A stretch of DNA of 64,000 bases from Clostridia bacterium. GTDB lineage: Bacteria > Bacillota > Clostridia > Lachnospirales > Lachnospiraceae. The stretch covers positions 310,001-374,000 of the forward strand of contig CAJTAT010000001.1 of the NCBI GenBank assembly GCA_910574475.1, read 5' to 3'. This document shows, in pieces, positions 34,860 to 44,299 of this stretch. The notes beneath the pieces were generated by a model. It saw only the letters and a list, made by a program, of their open reading frames with translations. It had not been told where the DNA came from and ran no database searches. The translations under genes and the position numbers were made by a program. How positions within the stretch are numbered: the stretch's first letter is position 1; the number at the start of each line of letters is the position of its first letter.

Positions 34860-36735
34860 ATTTATGAAAATATTATTGTCGCTGTCTGTTTCCGGCGCAC
34901 TGTTACTGCTTCTTATTTTGGGATTGAAGCCGCTGTATAAAAACAGGTTCAGCAAGCGTTGGCAGTATTATATCTGGATCGTCGTTGCTTTGCGGTTTTT
35001 GCTTCCCTTTACTCCCGATAATGCGATTGTTGGAAGCCTGTTTGAAAAAATCGACACAGTAGCAATAACGAATGAAATTCCTACAAGCCCCAATATACCC
35101 GTTCCCGCAGATACGGGTAACAACAATGCAGAGCCGATACAGACAAACCGGGAAATAAACGCCGCTGCCATGCGTGAGCCATTTAACAAATATGTCTGCC
35201 TGTTTTTTATCTGGTCAGCATTGGCACTGGTTTTATTTGTCCGTAAGATAACAGTTTATCAAGGTTTTATCCAATACATCAAAGCAGGAAATAAAGAAGT
35301 ATCGGATATAAAAATCTTGAATCTGCTATCTGATTGTGAAGAAAAACTGAATATCAAGACAAGGGTAGAACTATCATGTAATCCGCTGATTGCTTCCCCT
35401 ATGCTGATTGGTTTCTTTCGACCAAGAATCATTTTGCCTATTGGCGAATTGGAAGATAAAGAGTTGTCTTATATCTTTGTGCATGAGTTAATTCACTACA
35501 AGCAGAGGGATATGTTTTATAAATGGCTGATACAGATTGTTGTGTGCGTCCATTGGTTCAATCCTTTTGTATATCTGCTGGAAAAGGAAGTGAATAAATC
35601 CTGCGAATTGTCATGTGATGAAAAAGTTATATCTGTACTTGATGATACCGCAAGACGTGAGTATGGAGATACACTAATTTCCTTTTTGAAGTCAAACAAT
35701 CTCTACAAAAGTTCTTTAGCTTCCGTCACTTTGACAGAGGGAGCAGAACAGATAAAAGAAAGGTTAGGTGCCATTATGAATTTCAAGAGTAAGACGAAAA
35801 CAATTCGGGTTTTGACTGTTATATTAACTCTTTTTATTTTATCTGGTGCGGTTTTTATCGGCGGTTATCCCGTTTCTGCTGCTACCGATTCTAAAGAAAC
35901 AAGTAAATCGTCAATACCAGAAAAAAAAGGCAATGGGAAAAGCACGTATATTTATGATGAAAATTTAGGGTATGGCTGGTATTTAGACGATGAAAATTTA
36001 GATAATAATGATTTGGAAAATGCTAATTCCTACCAATATTCTTATACGCAAAATGGATATTATTGCAATTCTTATATTATTGAAATGGGTTGGAACTTAT
36101 ACGCTAAAAATCAAGATTATTATGGTGCAACAGAAATTGTCTTTGAGGACGAATCAAAAATGACAGTATATTTTTCTGATTCGGTAAAAGATTATCTGAA
36201 TGACAGAGAAGCTATTTCGGCAATAAAAGAATTGATTTATTCTCTGAAAAACACAGATATTAGTCCGGCAATAGAAATGCCTTTGATTATAAGTATAACG
36301 CCTGTTGCAGCTGATGATATACCAGTTTTGACGGAACAATATTTTCAAAATGAGGACTTAATTAGATTTTCCGCACTCTTTTCAGTATTAGACGAAACAG
36401 CTCAAAAAGATTATTACAAGAAAGCATATGACGCTGATAAAATTGCACTGTTTTCAACCATTATACAAGATATGGACACAAATTTGGTTTTACAGTATGT
36501 AGATAAATCAGAACAGGATAACAAAACAAACTTCTTTGCCGTGCTTTCAAATTATATGCCATTAAGTGACTTAAAACGCTATGTCGAAAAATACTATGAA
36601 AATAATAATATTGCCCGCTTTACAATTTTGCTTGATTGCATGACAAAGGAAGAAAAACAGGAATGGCTGAAAAGAGCGCAGACAGATAGGAAAACTAACT
36701 TTGTCGCTGTCTTATCTAATGAATTGCTTGATTAA
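34852..36735 (+). CDS. BlaR1-type M56 metallopeptidase with helical-repeat ectodomain
   Basis: The 627-residue receptor starts MNEFMKILLSL, with GGAGAAAAG as ribosome binding site. Four or so N-terminal membrane helices surround the zinc peptidase motif HELIH (211-215) and the ELSCDEKV segment. A further helix lies near 325-345 (LTVILTLFILSGAVFIGGYP). True BlaR1 carries a penicillin-binding sensor after this helix. Here the outside domain of about 280 residues has no SxxK or KTG motif. Its last 150 residues contain about five degenerate units of about 28 residues, for example NNIARFTILLDCMTKEEKQE and DNKTNFFAVLSNYM. It probably senses another envelope signal and cleaves or frees the partner repressor. 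Confidence 0.88.
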   Translation: MNEFMKILLSLSVSGALLLLLILGLKPLYKNRFSKRWQYYIWIVVALRFLLPFTPDNAIVGSLFEKIDTVAITNEIPTSPNIPVPADTGNNNAEPIQTNREINAAAMREPFNKYVCLFFIWSALALVLFVRKITVYQGFIQYIKAGNKEVSDIKILNLLSDCEEKLNIKTRVELSCNPLIASPMLIGFFRPRIILPIGELEDKELSYIFVHELIHYKQRDMFYKWLIQIVVCVHWFNPFVYLLEKEVNKSCELSCDEKVISVLDDTARREYGDTLISFLKSNNLYKSSLASVTLTEGAEQIKERLGAIMNFKSKTKTIRVLTVILTLFILSGAVFIGGYPVSAATDSKETSKSSIPEKKGNGKSTYIYDENLGYGWYLDDENLDNNDLENANSYQYSYTQNGYYCNSYIIEMGWNLYAKNQDYYGATEIVFEDESKMTVYFSDSVKDYLNDREAISAIKELIYSLKNTDISPAIEMPLIISITPVAADDIPVLTEQYFQNEDLIRFSALFSVLDETAQKDYYKKAYDADKIALFSTIIQDMDTNLVLQYVDKSEQDNKTNFFAVLSNYMPLSDLKRYVEKYYENNNIARFTILLDCMTKEEKQEWLKRAQTDRKTNFVAVLSNELLD

Positions 36736-36845
36736 AAAACTATTACGGTTTAACGAGGGGCAGCCGCCTATAACAAAGCTGCCTCTTGCAAAATAAAGGA
36801 ACCTATCAACATTGTTTCCCATGTGGGAGAAAGGGGGAATCATCT

Positions 36846-37304
36846 ATGCCTTACACAGAAGCATACAGAGAACACATCATGTATACTTTCAATGGCTATT
36901 GCAAGACCGTCATACGCTTTGCGGCTATCAACGCATGGCGTGACAGGAGCAGGCGGCGGCAAAAAGAAATATCCCTTGAATACCTCACAGAAGAAAAGTT
37001 TTACCCTTTAGGCACAACAGACGAATATTTTGAAGCACCTTATGAAGAATACCCCGTTACGATATGCGGTCAGACAGTTATCCTCACCAATGGGGAGCTT
37101 GCCGCCGCCCTGTTATCTCTGCCGGAGAAGAACCGGGAAATCATTTTCCTTTACTTTTTCGGGCATTACACACAGCAGGAAATCGGGGAAATGTACGGAC
37201 GCTGCCGGAGTACAACCGGGTATCAAATTCGCAGGACTTTACAGCTCCTGCACAAAGAAATGGAGGTGCTTTCACATGGGGAATCCGAACCTTTTACCCT
37301 ATGA
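36846..37304 (+). CDS. sigma-70-like factor of conjugative elements
   Basis: From ATG 36846 (MPYTEAYREHIMYTFNGYCK), with GAAAGGGGGA as ribosome binding site, the protein has 152 residues. The longer frame upstream lacks this signal. The C-terminal sigma region 4 is clear (LLSLPEKNREIIFLYFFGHY, then TQQEIGEMYGRCRSTTGYQI), while region 2 is weak. Such proteins sit next to a small HTH protein in Tn916- and Tn1549-like elements, where they control transfer or excision genes. The next gene overlaps its end by 29 bases. Confidence 0.85.
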   Translation: MPYTEAYREHIMYTFNGYCKTVIRFAAINAWRDRSRRRQKEISLEYLTEEKFYPLGTTDEYFEAPYEEYPVTICGQTVILTNGELAAALLSLPEKNREIIFLYFFGHYTQQEIGEMYGRCRSTTGYQIRRTLQLLHKEMEVLSHGESEPFTL

Positions 37305-37488
37305 AACGATTGTCCGGGCGACCAGCGGAGAGCCGGAAGCCGTGGACGAGGTTTTACGGCATTATAGCAAGCGAATCCGAATCGCCGCCATTGAAAACGG
37401 GCATATCGACAGGGATACCGAGGACAGTATAAAAGCACGGCTTGTTGCGGCATTGTTTAAGTTCCGTTTTGATGAACAGGAAGTATAA
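37276..37488 (+). CDS. small helix-turn-helix protein of conjugative elements
   Basis: The 70-residue protein (MGNPNLLPYETIVRATSGEP...) has the layout of the HTH proteins that accompany the element sigma factor. It ends RDTEDSIKARLVAALFKFRF. The start inside the sigma gene indicates coupled translation. It probably works with the sigma-like protein in control of element genes; this is based on conserved neighbourhood. Confidence 0.8.
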   Translation: MGNPNLLPYETIVRATSGEPEAVDEVLRHYSKRIRIAAIENGHIDRDTEDSIKARLVAALFKFRFDEQEV

Positions 37489-37564
37489 GAAATTGCTTTC
37501 ATTTTTGAAAAAACGGATATATAATAAAGCAACGGCAAATTATGACTTTTTAAGAGGTGTGCAG

Positions 37565-37984
37565 ATGAAAGACTATATAACAAATCGGGTACATGAATTG
37601 TACTGGGAAGAAGATATAAATTGTGCAAAGACAACGCTTATCTGTCTAAGCGAATTATTTGAAATTGCTATTGAACCGCAGGTAATTTGTTCTGCCGTTG
37701 GATTACATGGTGCAGGCGGGTACAGAGCGCAATGTGGTCTAGTCGAAGGTACGCTTATGTTTGTAGGGATTTATTTTCATATATTGGGAAAAACAGAATC
37801 CGAAATCGTATCTGCGTGTTATGATTTTGCATCTGCTTTTGATAAAGCATTTGGTTCGCTAAGATGTTTAGAATTACGTCCAGCAGGTTTTTCAGAAAAC
37901 AATCCACCGCATATGTGTGAAAATTTAACTTGCAGAGCAATCGAATTTGCATATCAGCATATTTTAAAATTATCGAAACTTTAA
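37565..37984 (+). CDS. C_GCAxxG_C_C family putative redox protein
   Basis: The 139-residue protein shows the family pattern of spaced cysteines and glycine-rich segment: INCAKTTL near residue 18 and LHGAGGYRAQCGLVEG near 50-65, followed by a hydrophobic helix and further Cys residues (SACYDF, CENLTC). Members are thought to bind a metal or carry out redox reactions and often lie beside transport or regulator genes. The start at 37565 follows AAGAGGTG. It is carried as cargo among mobile genes here. The substrate is unknown. Confidence 0.8.
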   Translation: MKDYITNRVHELYWEEDINCAKTTLICLSELFEIAIEPQVICSAVGLHGAGGYRAQCGLVEGTLMFVGIYFHILGKTESEIVSACYDFASAFDKAFGSLRCLELRPAGFSENNPPHMCENLTCRAIEFAYQHILKLSKL

Positions 37985-38051
37985 ACAGTACCAGTTTGTA
38001 GAACAGTGGATATAAAACTAAATAATCGCCGCTATATAACAGCACACCAAG

Positions 38052-38085
38052 ACAGGAAATCAAGAAAAGGTTTCCTGTTTTTTTG
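38052..38085 (+). terminator. rho-independent terminator
   Basis: ACAGGAAA / TTTCCTGT with an 11-base loop is followed by a run of T. It lies 68 bases after the redox-protein gene. Confidence 0.8.
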
Positions 38086-38540
38086 CGCCCATTTTTGGCA
38101 TTTTCAAAAATCGTCGGTATTATGCCGTGCAAAGGGGATAGAAAGAAATTCCCTCTCACGTTTGGCAAATCCGCAAGCTGTCCGTGGAGGGCGAGCGAGA
38201 AGAAATTTTCAAAAATTCCCGCCTATTCGGGCTTGCGTGGTGTTGTAAGGAGTGAGGGGGAATTTCTGCAAATCAACGTCCATTTTCCTTTTTGCTGGTT
38301 TGTAGGTATTAGCGAGAGAAATATCGCTGTTGTTTTGGCAAAATCCCCGCTTGCGGCACTAAAGGTATTGAGGGAAGCCCACACAGCGGAAGCCGTCACT
38401 TTCTTAGAGCAAGATTCTACCACAGTACCAAATTTCGCTAATCGCTCAATTTTGTCCTGCGGGAATCTTGTTGGGGTTGCCACCCCAAGCCCGCCTTTTT
38501 GCGGCTTGCGCCGCTTGAAAAAATCCATCCATGAAAGGAG
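38086..38540 (+). other. non-coding region upstream of mobC, candidate oriT
   Basis: This stretch of about 450 bases has no convincing gene. Frames on both strands lack ribosome sites and family matches. Toward the mobC start it holds GC-rich short inverted repeats (GGGGTTGCCACCCC near 38473 and GCGGCTTGCGCCGC near 38501). DNA just upstream of mobC/relaxase is where the transfer origin lies in related elements, so an oriT here is plausible. Confidence 0.45.
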
Positions 38541-38549
38541 TTGAAGCCC

Positions 38550-38945
38550 ATGAAAAAATACAATACGCCCCACCGCCGCCGGGTAATCAAAACACGCTTA
38601 ACCGAGGAAGAATATGCAGAGTTTTCCGAGCGTGTCACCCTCTGCAAAATGAGCCAAGCCGAGTTTATCCGGCAAGCCCTTATCAAGTCAAGCATACGCC
38701 CGGTTATTACTGTTTCCCCGGTTAATGATGAACTGCTGTCTGCCGTTGGAAAGCTAACAGCCGAGTACGGAAAAATCGGCAGCAACTTGAACCAGATTGC
38801 CCGTTGTCTGAACGAGTACGGCGCACCCTATAACGCCCTCTCCCACGAGGTACGAGCCGCCATATCCGGGATTGCCGCCTTGAAGTTTGAAGTCTTGCAG
38901 AAAGTAGGTGAAGCCGTTGGAAACATTCAAACATATCAGCTCTAA
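38550..38945 (+). CDS. MobC-like relaxosome accessory protein
   Basis: The 131-residue protein starts MKKYNTPHRRRVIKTRLTEE after GAAAGGAGTTG; an upstream TTG at 38541 is less likely. It has an N-terminal ribbon-helix-helix DNA-binding part and the mobilisation motif GKIGSNLNQIARCLNEYG (about 75-92), found in MobC proteins that help the relaxase open the DNA at oriT. It appears full length. The relaxase frame begins inside its end. Confidence 0.9.
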   Translation: MKKYNTPHRRRVIKTRLTEEEYAEFSERVTLCKMSQAEFIRQALIKSSIRPVITVSPVNDELLSAVGKLTAEYGKIGSNLNQIARCLNEYGAPYNALSHEVRAAISGIAALKFEVLQKVGEAVGNIQTYQL

Positions 38946-39375
38946 AAATGCCGACTATGGAGCTGCCGAGCAGTACCTAACCTTTGAGCATGACGAGTTT
39001 ACCATGAAGCCCACACTGGACGGGAACGGGCGGCTTGTTCTCCGTGACGATTACCGCATAGCTTCCCTTAATTGCGGTGATGAAGATTTCGCCATAGCGT
39101 GTATGCGCTCCAATCTGAAATACGGCAAGAACCAAAGAAAAGAGGACGTAAAGAGCCACCACTATATCATCAGTTTTGACCCCCGTGACGCTGCCGACAA
39201 TGGCTTGACTGTAGACCGGGCGCAACAGTTGGGCGAGCAGTTCTGTAAAGAGCATTTCCCCGGACACCAAGCCCTTGTATGCACCCACCCGGACGGGCAT
39301 AACCACAGTGGCAACATTCATGTGCATATCGTAATCAATTCCCTGCGGATTGCGGAAGTGCCGCTACTGGTGTGA
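38908..39375 (+). pseudogene. MobA-type relaxase, N-terminal part only
   Basis: The frame starts with GTG 38908 or TTG 38917 and reads 155 residues. It matches the N-terminal part of relaxases of Tn1549-like elements and includes the metal-binding histidine motif HNHSGNIHVHIVINSLRI near the end. After RIAEVP the reading changes and stops, so most of the protein is missing. The catalytic tyrosine region at the front (KNADYGAAEQYLTFEHDEF) is present. Without the rest it is unlikely to nick DNA. Confidence 0.85.
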
Positions 39376-39478
39376 TTGGGCAAAAAAGCGCCTGACCGCA
39401 TCAGCAGCCAGACGGAAACATTCTGTAACAGCAGCGATATTTGATTGTTGCACACTGATTTGTCGAATTGGAGAGAAA

Positions 39479-39925
39479 TTAGCAGTTTACCCCTCCCAAA
39501 TGCCTCGTGTTCTTGATAATGTTGCGGAACGGCGTAATGTCCATTTGTGCGTTGTCTATGGAGTCCACCCCGTCATTGATTGCAATGTACCGGACGTTAT
39601 GATTAGGGAAAAATACCTCGATATAAGTACCTGTTTCAAGATAATTCCTCCCCAAACGTGACAGGTCTTTTGTGATGAGCGTTGACACTTCGCCGTCCTG
39701 TATGTCCTCGATAAGCTGTCGGAAAGCGGGGCGGTCATAGTTCGTACCGCTGTAACCGTCATCAACGTAGAACTGGCAGTTCAGAAAACCGTTGCGCTTT
39801 GCGTAATCTTTCAGCATGGTTTTCTGTGTGCTGATGCTCATACTCTCATTGTTTGTGCCGTCGTCTTTGGAAAGCCTGCAATATAAAGCAGTGATTTTGT
39901 CGTTATTCAGTTTTTCCCTTTTCAT
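39479..39925 (-). pseudogene. serine recombinase, N-terminal catalytic part only
   Basis: The 148-residue frame covers the resolvase domain: catalytic serine in LYCRLSKDDG, the motif YVDDGYSGTNYDRPAFRQLI and TKDLSRLGRNYLETGTYIE. After FRNIIKN the sequence departs from the family (TRHLGGVNC) and ends, so the recombinase and DNA-binding domains (usually about 400 more residues) are lost. The start has AAGGAGGACAAA. It belongs to the large-serine-recombinase type that moves Tn4451/Tn1549-like elements. Confidence 0.88.
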
Positions 39926-40122
39926 TTTGTCCTCCTTGATGAAAAGGGACTTCCTCTTAACTCCTATTATACTATATTCCCTTTTTCGCTTCCAGTGCTA
40001 ATTTGCGTTGTTTTCCGCTATTTCCATAACCTTTTTTTATCTGTTCCTCGGCTATCCGCTTGAATACCGTTTCCATTTTTTCAGTGCCTACATAGTGCCT
40101 TTCCACGATAATTTTTGTGGGT

Positions 40123-40130
40123 GGGTGCTG
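40123..40130. repeat. target site duplication, left copy
   Basis: GGGTGCTG directly precedes the left IS end. The same eight bases follow the right end at 41492-41499. Eight or nine bases are typical for the IS256 family. Confidence 0.85.
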
Positions 40131-41491
40131 GATGACGTATAATAAGTTTCGCAAATTAATTTCATAAAAATAGACATGGTCTATAGCCGTTTGGTAGAAT
40201 TAAGTCACCGCAACTAAATTTGCCAAAGGAGGTATAGAACCATGTCTGATAACATTATACAACTAAACGAGGACTTAATAAAGCACAATCTGAAAGACCT
40301 TGTCCGCTCCAGTGTGGAAGAAACCCTCAATGCCCTGCTCGACAAAGAAGCAGATGAACTCGTCAATGCACAGAAGTACGAACGTTCCAGTGGCCGTCAA
40401 GGTTACCGTTCCGGGCATTATAAGAGAAATTTTCAGACAACTGCTGGAGAAGTGCAGTTAAATGTTCCCAAACTCAAAGGGGTCCCTTTTGAGACTGCCA
40501 TCATCGAACGTTACCGCCGCAGGGAATCCTCTGTGGAAGAAGCCTGATCGAGATGTATCTGGCGGGCGTCTCCGTACGCCGGGTGGAAGATATCACGGAA
40601 GCCCTTTGGGGGACCAAAGTATCTCCCAGCACTATCGGCAATCTCAACAAGAAAGCTTATGAACATATCGAGCAGTGGCGCAGCCGGCCACTGTCCGGGG
40701 ACTGTCCCTATGTCTATGTAGACGGCGTCTATCTCAAACGCAGCTGGGGTGGTGAGATCCGGAATGTCTCCATCCTTGTGGCCATTGGTGTAAACAGTGA
40801 CGGATTCCGGGAGATCATCGGTGCGGCAGAAGGAATGAAAGAAGATAAAGAAAGCTGGCGGTCGTTCTTTGTATGGCTTAAGGAGCGTGGGCTTTCGGGA
40901 GTCAGACTGCTCATCGGAGACAAGAACCTGGGTATGCTCGATACTATACCGGAAGTGTTCCCGGATGCCTGTTACCAGAGATGCACCGTTCATTTTTATC
41001 GGAATATTTTCTCTGTTACGCCGCGCAATAAAATGAAGACAGTTGCTATGATGCTGAAAGCGATCCATGCCCAGGAGAGTAAGGAGGCCGCCCGTGAGAA
41101 AGCCCGCAGAGTATCCGACAAGCTCAAGGAGATGAGACTGAGCAGTGCGTCCAAAAAGGTGCAGGAAGGGATCGAGGAGACCCTGACCTATATGGGCTTT
41201 CCTCCCCAGCACTGGACGAGGATCCGGACCAACAATACCATTGAACGATTAAACCGTGAGATCAAACGCCGGACAAAGGCGATCGGAGCGTTTCCGGATG
41301 GACAGAGTGCTTTAATGCTGGTATGTGCCAGACTGCGTCATGTGGCCGGGACCCAATGGGGCACTCGTCGTTATATGAACATGGATCACCTCTCCAAACC
41401 GGAGGAGGAACTGCTGTCTGATATCATAGCCGGCTGACTACCGGCTACCAAACGGTGGAAATTAAATTTGCGAAAAAATCTTGACACTATC
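40131..41491 (+). mobile_element. IS256-family insertion sequence, 1361 bp
   Basis: The ends are imperfect inverted repeats: the left reads GATGACGTATAATAAGTTTC and the right, reversed, reads GATAGTGTCAAGATTTTTTC. Both continue into GCAAATT.AATTTC. It is flanked by an 8-bp direct repeat and contains one transposase frame with a frameshift. It inserted into a small gene. Confidence 0.9.
40242..41437 (+). pseudogene. IS256-family transposase, frameshifted
   Basis: The first 101 residues (40242-40547) and the following 294 residues (from 40553) together make a full IS256-type mutator transposase. It shows DVSG-like PYVYVDGVYLKRSW with a catalytic Asp, LLIGDKNLGM with the second Asp, CTVHFYRNI and the C-terminal NNTIERLNREIKRR containing the Glu. 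The junction shows GAAGCCTGATCGAG where GAAGCCCTGATCGAG would keep the frame, so one C is missing at about 40544. The start has AAAGGAGGTATAGAACC. The copy is probably inactive unless the frameshift is suppressed or is a sequencing error. Confidence 0.9.
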
Positions 41492-41562
41492 GGGTGCTGT
41501 CGGGTGGCTCTATGCTGTGCCTTGCTGTCTTTGCTCATAAATCTGCTCCTTTACATAAAAAT

Positions 41563-41593
41563 AGAGCGCATAGATTTAATTTCTATACGCTCT
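41563..41593 (-). terminator. hairpin, possible terminator
   Basis: AGAGCGCATAGA and TCTATACGCTCT (one mismatch) form a stem upstream of the split small gene. On the minus strand the bases after the stem are TATTTTTATG. It could end a transcript coming from the hydrolase gene. Confidence 0.55.
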
Positions 41594-41659
41594 GACGCTG
41601 TGTGACTTTTTTATTGTGATTATTGCAATTTCTGTTTAGTTAAATATAGTTTTTCATCA

Positions 41660-42403
41660 TTACACACAAATAAGTTGCAACAATTTTTCTACATATTCCA
41701 TGCTATGATTGATACTTAAATCCCCATGATAGTACTGAGGTAAAATTTCAAGTGCTGACTTGTTAATTTTTTTACTTAATAATTCGGCAGACATTTTCAT
41801 AATTTTCTGTTCTTTCCCACCAACAAGTATAAGAGTTTTTGCCTGACAACCAGTTATTGTATCTTTTAACTTATAACTGGAATTGGCTCTTAAAAAAGAA
41901 ATCATATCTTCCTTTTTTATCAGCGAACTATCATTAAAATAATTTTCAAATAATGATGAATGAATATGCAGGGATTGGAACTGCAACTTTGCAAACCATC
42001 TCTTTTTTATGAGGGGGTAACACAGTGAAAATGAAGGGGCAATGAAATATTCTGTTATTTTCATTGGCATGACCAGCGCACTTTCTATCATAGCAAAATC
42101 ACAAATATTATTTCGTTGTGAGAGTATCTCCACTAACACCTGTCCGCCAAGCGAAAGACCTCCTGCTAACAATATATGACCATTAAATTGCTCATCAATG
42201 TATGAAATAATTTCTTTTGCATTATTTTCGATTGAGGTAAAAGATACATCACTTCCAGTATGACCATCTAATATCGGTATTACAATATGGAAACGGTTTT
42301 TAAGCAACTCTGCCGTTTCCGTATAATTCCACCATGAAAGACCTCCCCCATGAAGAAGAATAATAACATCTATATTTTCCTTTCCAAATTCAACTGTTTT
42401 CAT
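41660..42403 (-). CDS. alpha/beta-hydrolase
   Basis: The 247-residue enzyme has the oxyanion-hole segment ILLHGGGLSWWNY (about 15-27), the nucleophile elbow GGLSLGGQ (about 81-88, Ser84) and a late His in YYHGDLSINH near residue 226. A catalytic Asp is likely in the LVGGKEQ region. It has no signal peptide. The family includes esterases and lipases with broad substrates, so the substrate cannot be named. Base composition is AT-rich compared with the chromosomal genes, as for the neighbouring beta-lactamase. It lies between the IS and the broken MobL gene as cargo. Confidence 0.8.
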   Translation of the reverse strand: MKTVEFGKENIDVIILLHGGGLSWWNYTETAELLKNRFHIVIPILDGHTGSDVSFTSIENNAKEIISYIDEQFNGHILLAGGLSLGGQVLVEILSQRNNICDFAMIESALVMPMKITEYFIAPSFSLCYPLIKKRWFAKLQFQSLHIHSSLFENYFNDSSLIKKEDMISFLRANSSYKLKDTITGCQAKTLILVGGKEQKIMKMSAELLSKKINKSALEILPQYYHGDLSINHSMEYVEKLLQLICV

Positions 42404-42483
42404 CTATCCGCCGTCATTTAATAAATTTCTACTTGCTAATATTAAAATACCACAATCACACTCACATTTCTATCAAATCTTCA

Positions 42484-44065
42484 TTAAATTTCTTCCTCCC
42501 TCCACTTAGTCCTGTTCTGTTGCCTGTTATGCTGTCGGCTCTCGTTCTGAAGCTCCCTCTCAAGGTTCTTTTTGTTGTAGCTGATTACTTCGGCATAAGC
42601 TAATTCTGTGGCGGTCTTAGTCTGCTCCCTGCTGATACTGTCATACTCGGACTGCAAGGTCTGTATCTCGGCTTTCCACTGTTTCGGCGTTATCTTCTCG
42701 CCGTTCTGTAAAAGGCTTTGCATACGCTCCTTTAATTCGGGGTATTTTAATAAGCTGTCTTTATGCTCTTTATCGTATTTCATTTTTGCAAGTCCTTTGA
42801 GTGACTGGCATTCCTTATAGGTGGCTTGGATTGGCGCATAGAGGGTATACATTTTTGACAGTTCCTTTAACCGGTTTAGTTTCTGCCCTTTGATAAATGC
42901 ACTGTTTCAAGCTGGCTGTATTTCTGCTCCTTGTCCGCTGTGAATTTTGCAAGGCTCTCAAAGCTATCTATCTTCCTTGTGGTGATGAATTTCTCCGCAT
43001 TGTCGGCTGACTGCAAGGCTGTTCTATCGGATATTCTTCTTAGGTGCTTTCCGCTGACAATCGGCAAGTCTAATCTGCCTTTGCGTTTCCTTACTTTCGC
43101 AATCATCTCCATAACTTCATTCTTCACGCTGACCGCTGTATTTTTAATCTTGACGTACTGTGCGCTGTGAAGTTCCTGCTTGGCAAGCATGAGCATTTCC
43201 TTTGCCTGCTCCAACAGCATATTGTTTTTGATGATTTCCCGATTGATGTTGCCCCTCTCGGTCTGTATGCCCTTACGCTCTAAAGCGTTGGCAACTGCCC
43301 CGATATGGATTGTCGGCTCTCTGTCAATTCCCTGTTCCTTAAAAGAACGGTGTTCCCAACGTAGCGCAATCCCCAACTGCTCATTGGCGGCGTTAATTGT
43401 GTCGGCTAAGTCCTTGCGCCACATTTTAGCGTTTTCCCTGCTGTTCCAGTCGGTACTTTCTACGGTCTGACATTTCCATTGTTTTCTGTTCCGCTTGTCT
43501 ACTTTCTGCTGACCTGTCTTTTTGTCAATGAGGGGAACGCGCTCGCCGTTTTCATCAAGTATATAAACCTTTTTTGTCTTTGCTCCCCATTCCCCATTTT
43601 CAGTGAGGGGCGCATAGTGAGTAAAACATGGATATGGAGATTGCGCTGTCCTTTGTCGTTCTCGCTGTCATGGATTGCCCAATCCGCACACATTCCTTTA
43701 TCAACAAAATTCCTCTGCACATAATCTCTCACGACTTCCTCCGCAAGTTCGTAACTCCATTCATTGGGGAGTGACGCTTTTAACATTCTCGCAAGCTGTG
43801 ATTACTGCCCTTTCTCTGACAGTTCAACAGCGTTCCATAAAGTGGCTCGGTCTGCATACTCTTTGGGCGCATTGGGTGGGAGAGTGATTTCACTGTGGAC
43901 TAAATCTTCATGGTATTTTGGTTGATATGTCTGTCCGTCAAATTCACTGACAAGAATACTCCTGCTGATATAGGACGCTTTCTCAACTGCCGACTGTCCT
44001 TTGCTCCGCCTGACTATGGAAAAACGTGTGCTTGCCTGTTTCGTGACATTAACCATGCGCAACAC
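42484..44065 (-). pseudogene. MobL/MobA-family relaxase with three lesions
   Basis: Four frames in order (44065-43802, 43786-43499, 43424-42876 and 42852-42484, plus the joining DNA) form one relaxase. The N-terminal block (STRFSIVRRSKGQSAVEKAS) and the metal-binding motif RNLHIHVLLTMRP are kept. Lesions are an in-frame TAA after ELSEKGQ near 43802, a missing C at CGCCCCTCACT near 43612 and a missing G at TCAAAGGGCAG near 42883. Restoring these bases restores the family reading (for example PLTENGEWGAKTKKVYILD and LSKGQKLNRLKELSKMYTL). The C-terminus is complete. The protein is non-functional as read. Confidence 0.88.
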
Positions 44066-44099
44066 CTACATTCTGCCGACAGGGTAGTGGGCGCACTCA

Positions 44100-44299
44100 T
44101 AGCCTTTATCTGAACGCAAAGTTCACTAAAGGGTAGCAAGCGCAGCTTGCGAAGGGGAATTGTCGTTTCCCCTTTTGGCTGCCGCAAGGCAGACAACGCC
44201 CTCCGCAGGAGTCCATGCAAGTGAAACTTGCCCCTCGGAGAGCGCACATACCACCTCTGGTGGTATATCTGTGCGCACCCCGTAAACGGGGTGAATACG
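44100..44299. other. hairpin-rich non-coding region beside mobL, candidate oriT
   Basis: Within 200 bases there are at least five short inverted repeats: GCAAGCGCAGCTTGC, AAGGGGAA...TTCCCCTT, CTGCCGCAAGGCAG, ATACCACC.TCTGGTGGTAT and CACCCCGTAAACGGGGTG. Such density next to a MobL relaxase gene is typical of its nicking site region. No gene is seen. Confidence 0.55.

Larger units (their letters stand above)
39972..41538 (-). pseudogene. small mobile-element gene split by IS256-family insertion
   Basis: When the IS (40131-41491) and one copy of its 8-bp target duplication are removed, a single frame of 65 residues appears. It starts at ATG 41538 (MSKDSKAQHRATRQHPPTKI) after GTAAAGGAGCAGATTT and ends at 39972 (LALEAKKGI). 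Two exact parts are therefore left, 41492-41538 and 39972-40130. It lies just upstream of the serine recombinase on the same strand, the usual place of small accessory genes in such elements. I cannot assign a function. Confidence 0.8.

Noticed and set aside
38223-38573. Minus-strand frames of about 115 codons before mobC
   Set aside because: No ribosome sites and no family pattern; the stretch looks non-coding.
40540-40555. Programmed frameshift in the IS256 transposase
   Set aside because: IS256 transposases are normally made from one frame, and there is no slippery heptamer; a lost C is simpler.
40511-41212. 233-codon minus-strand frame
   Set aside because: Antisense to the IS256-type transposase.
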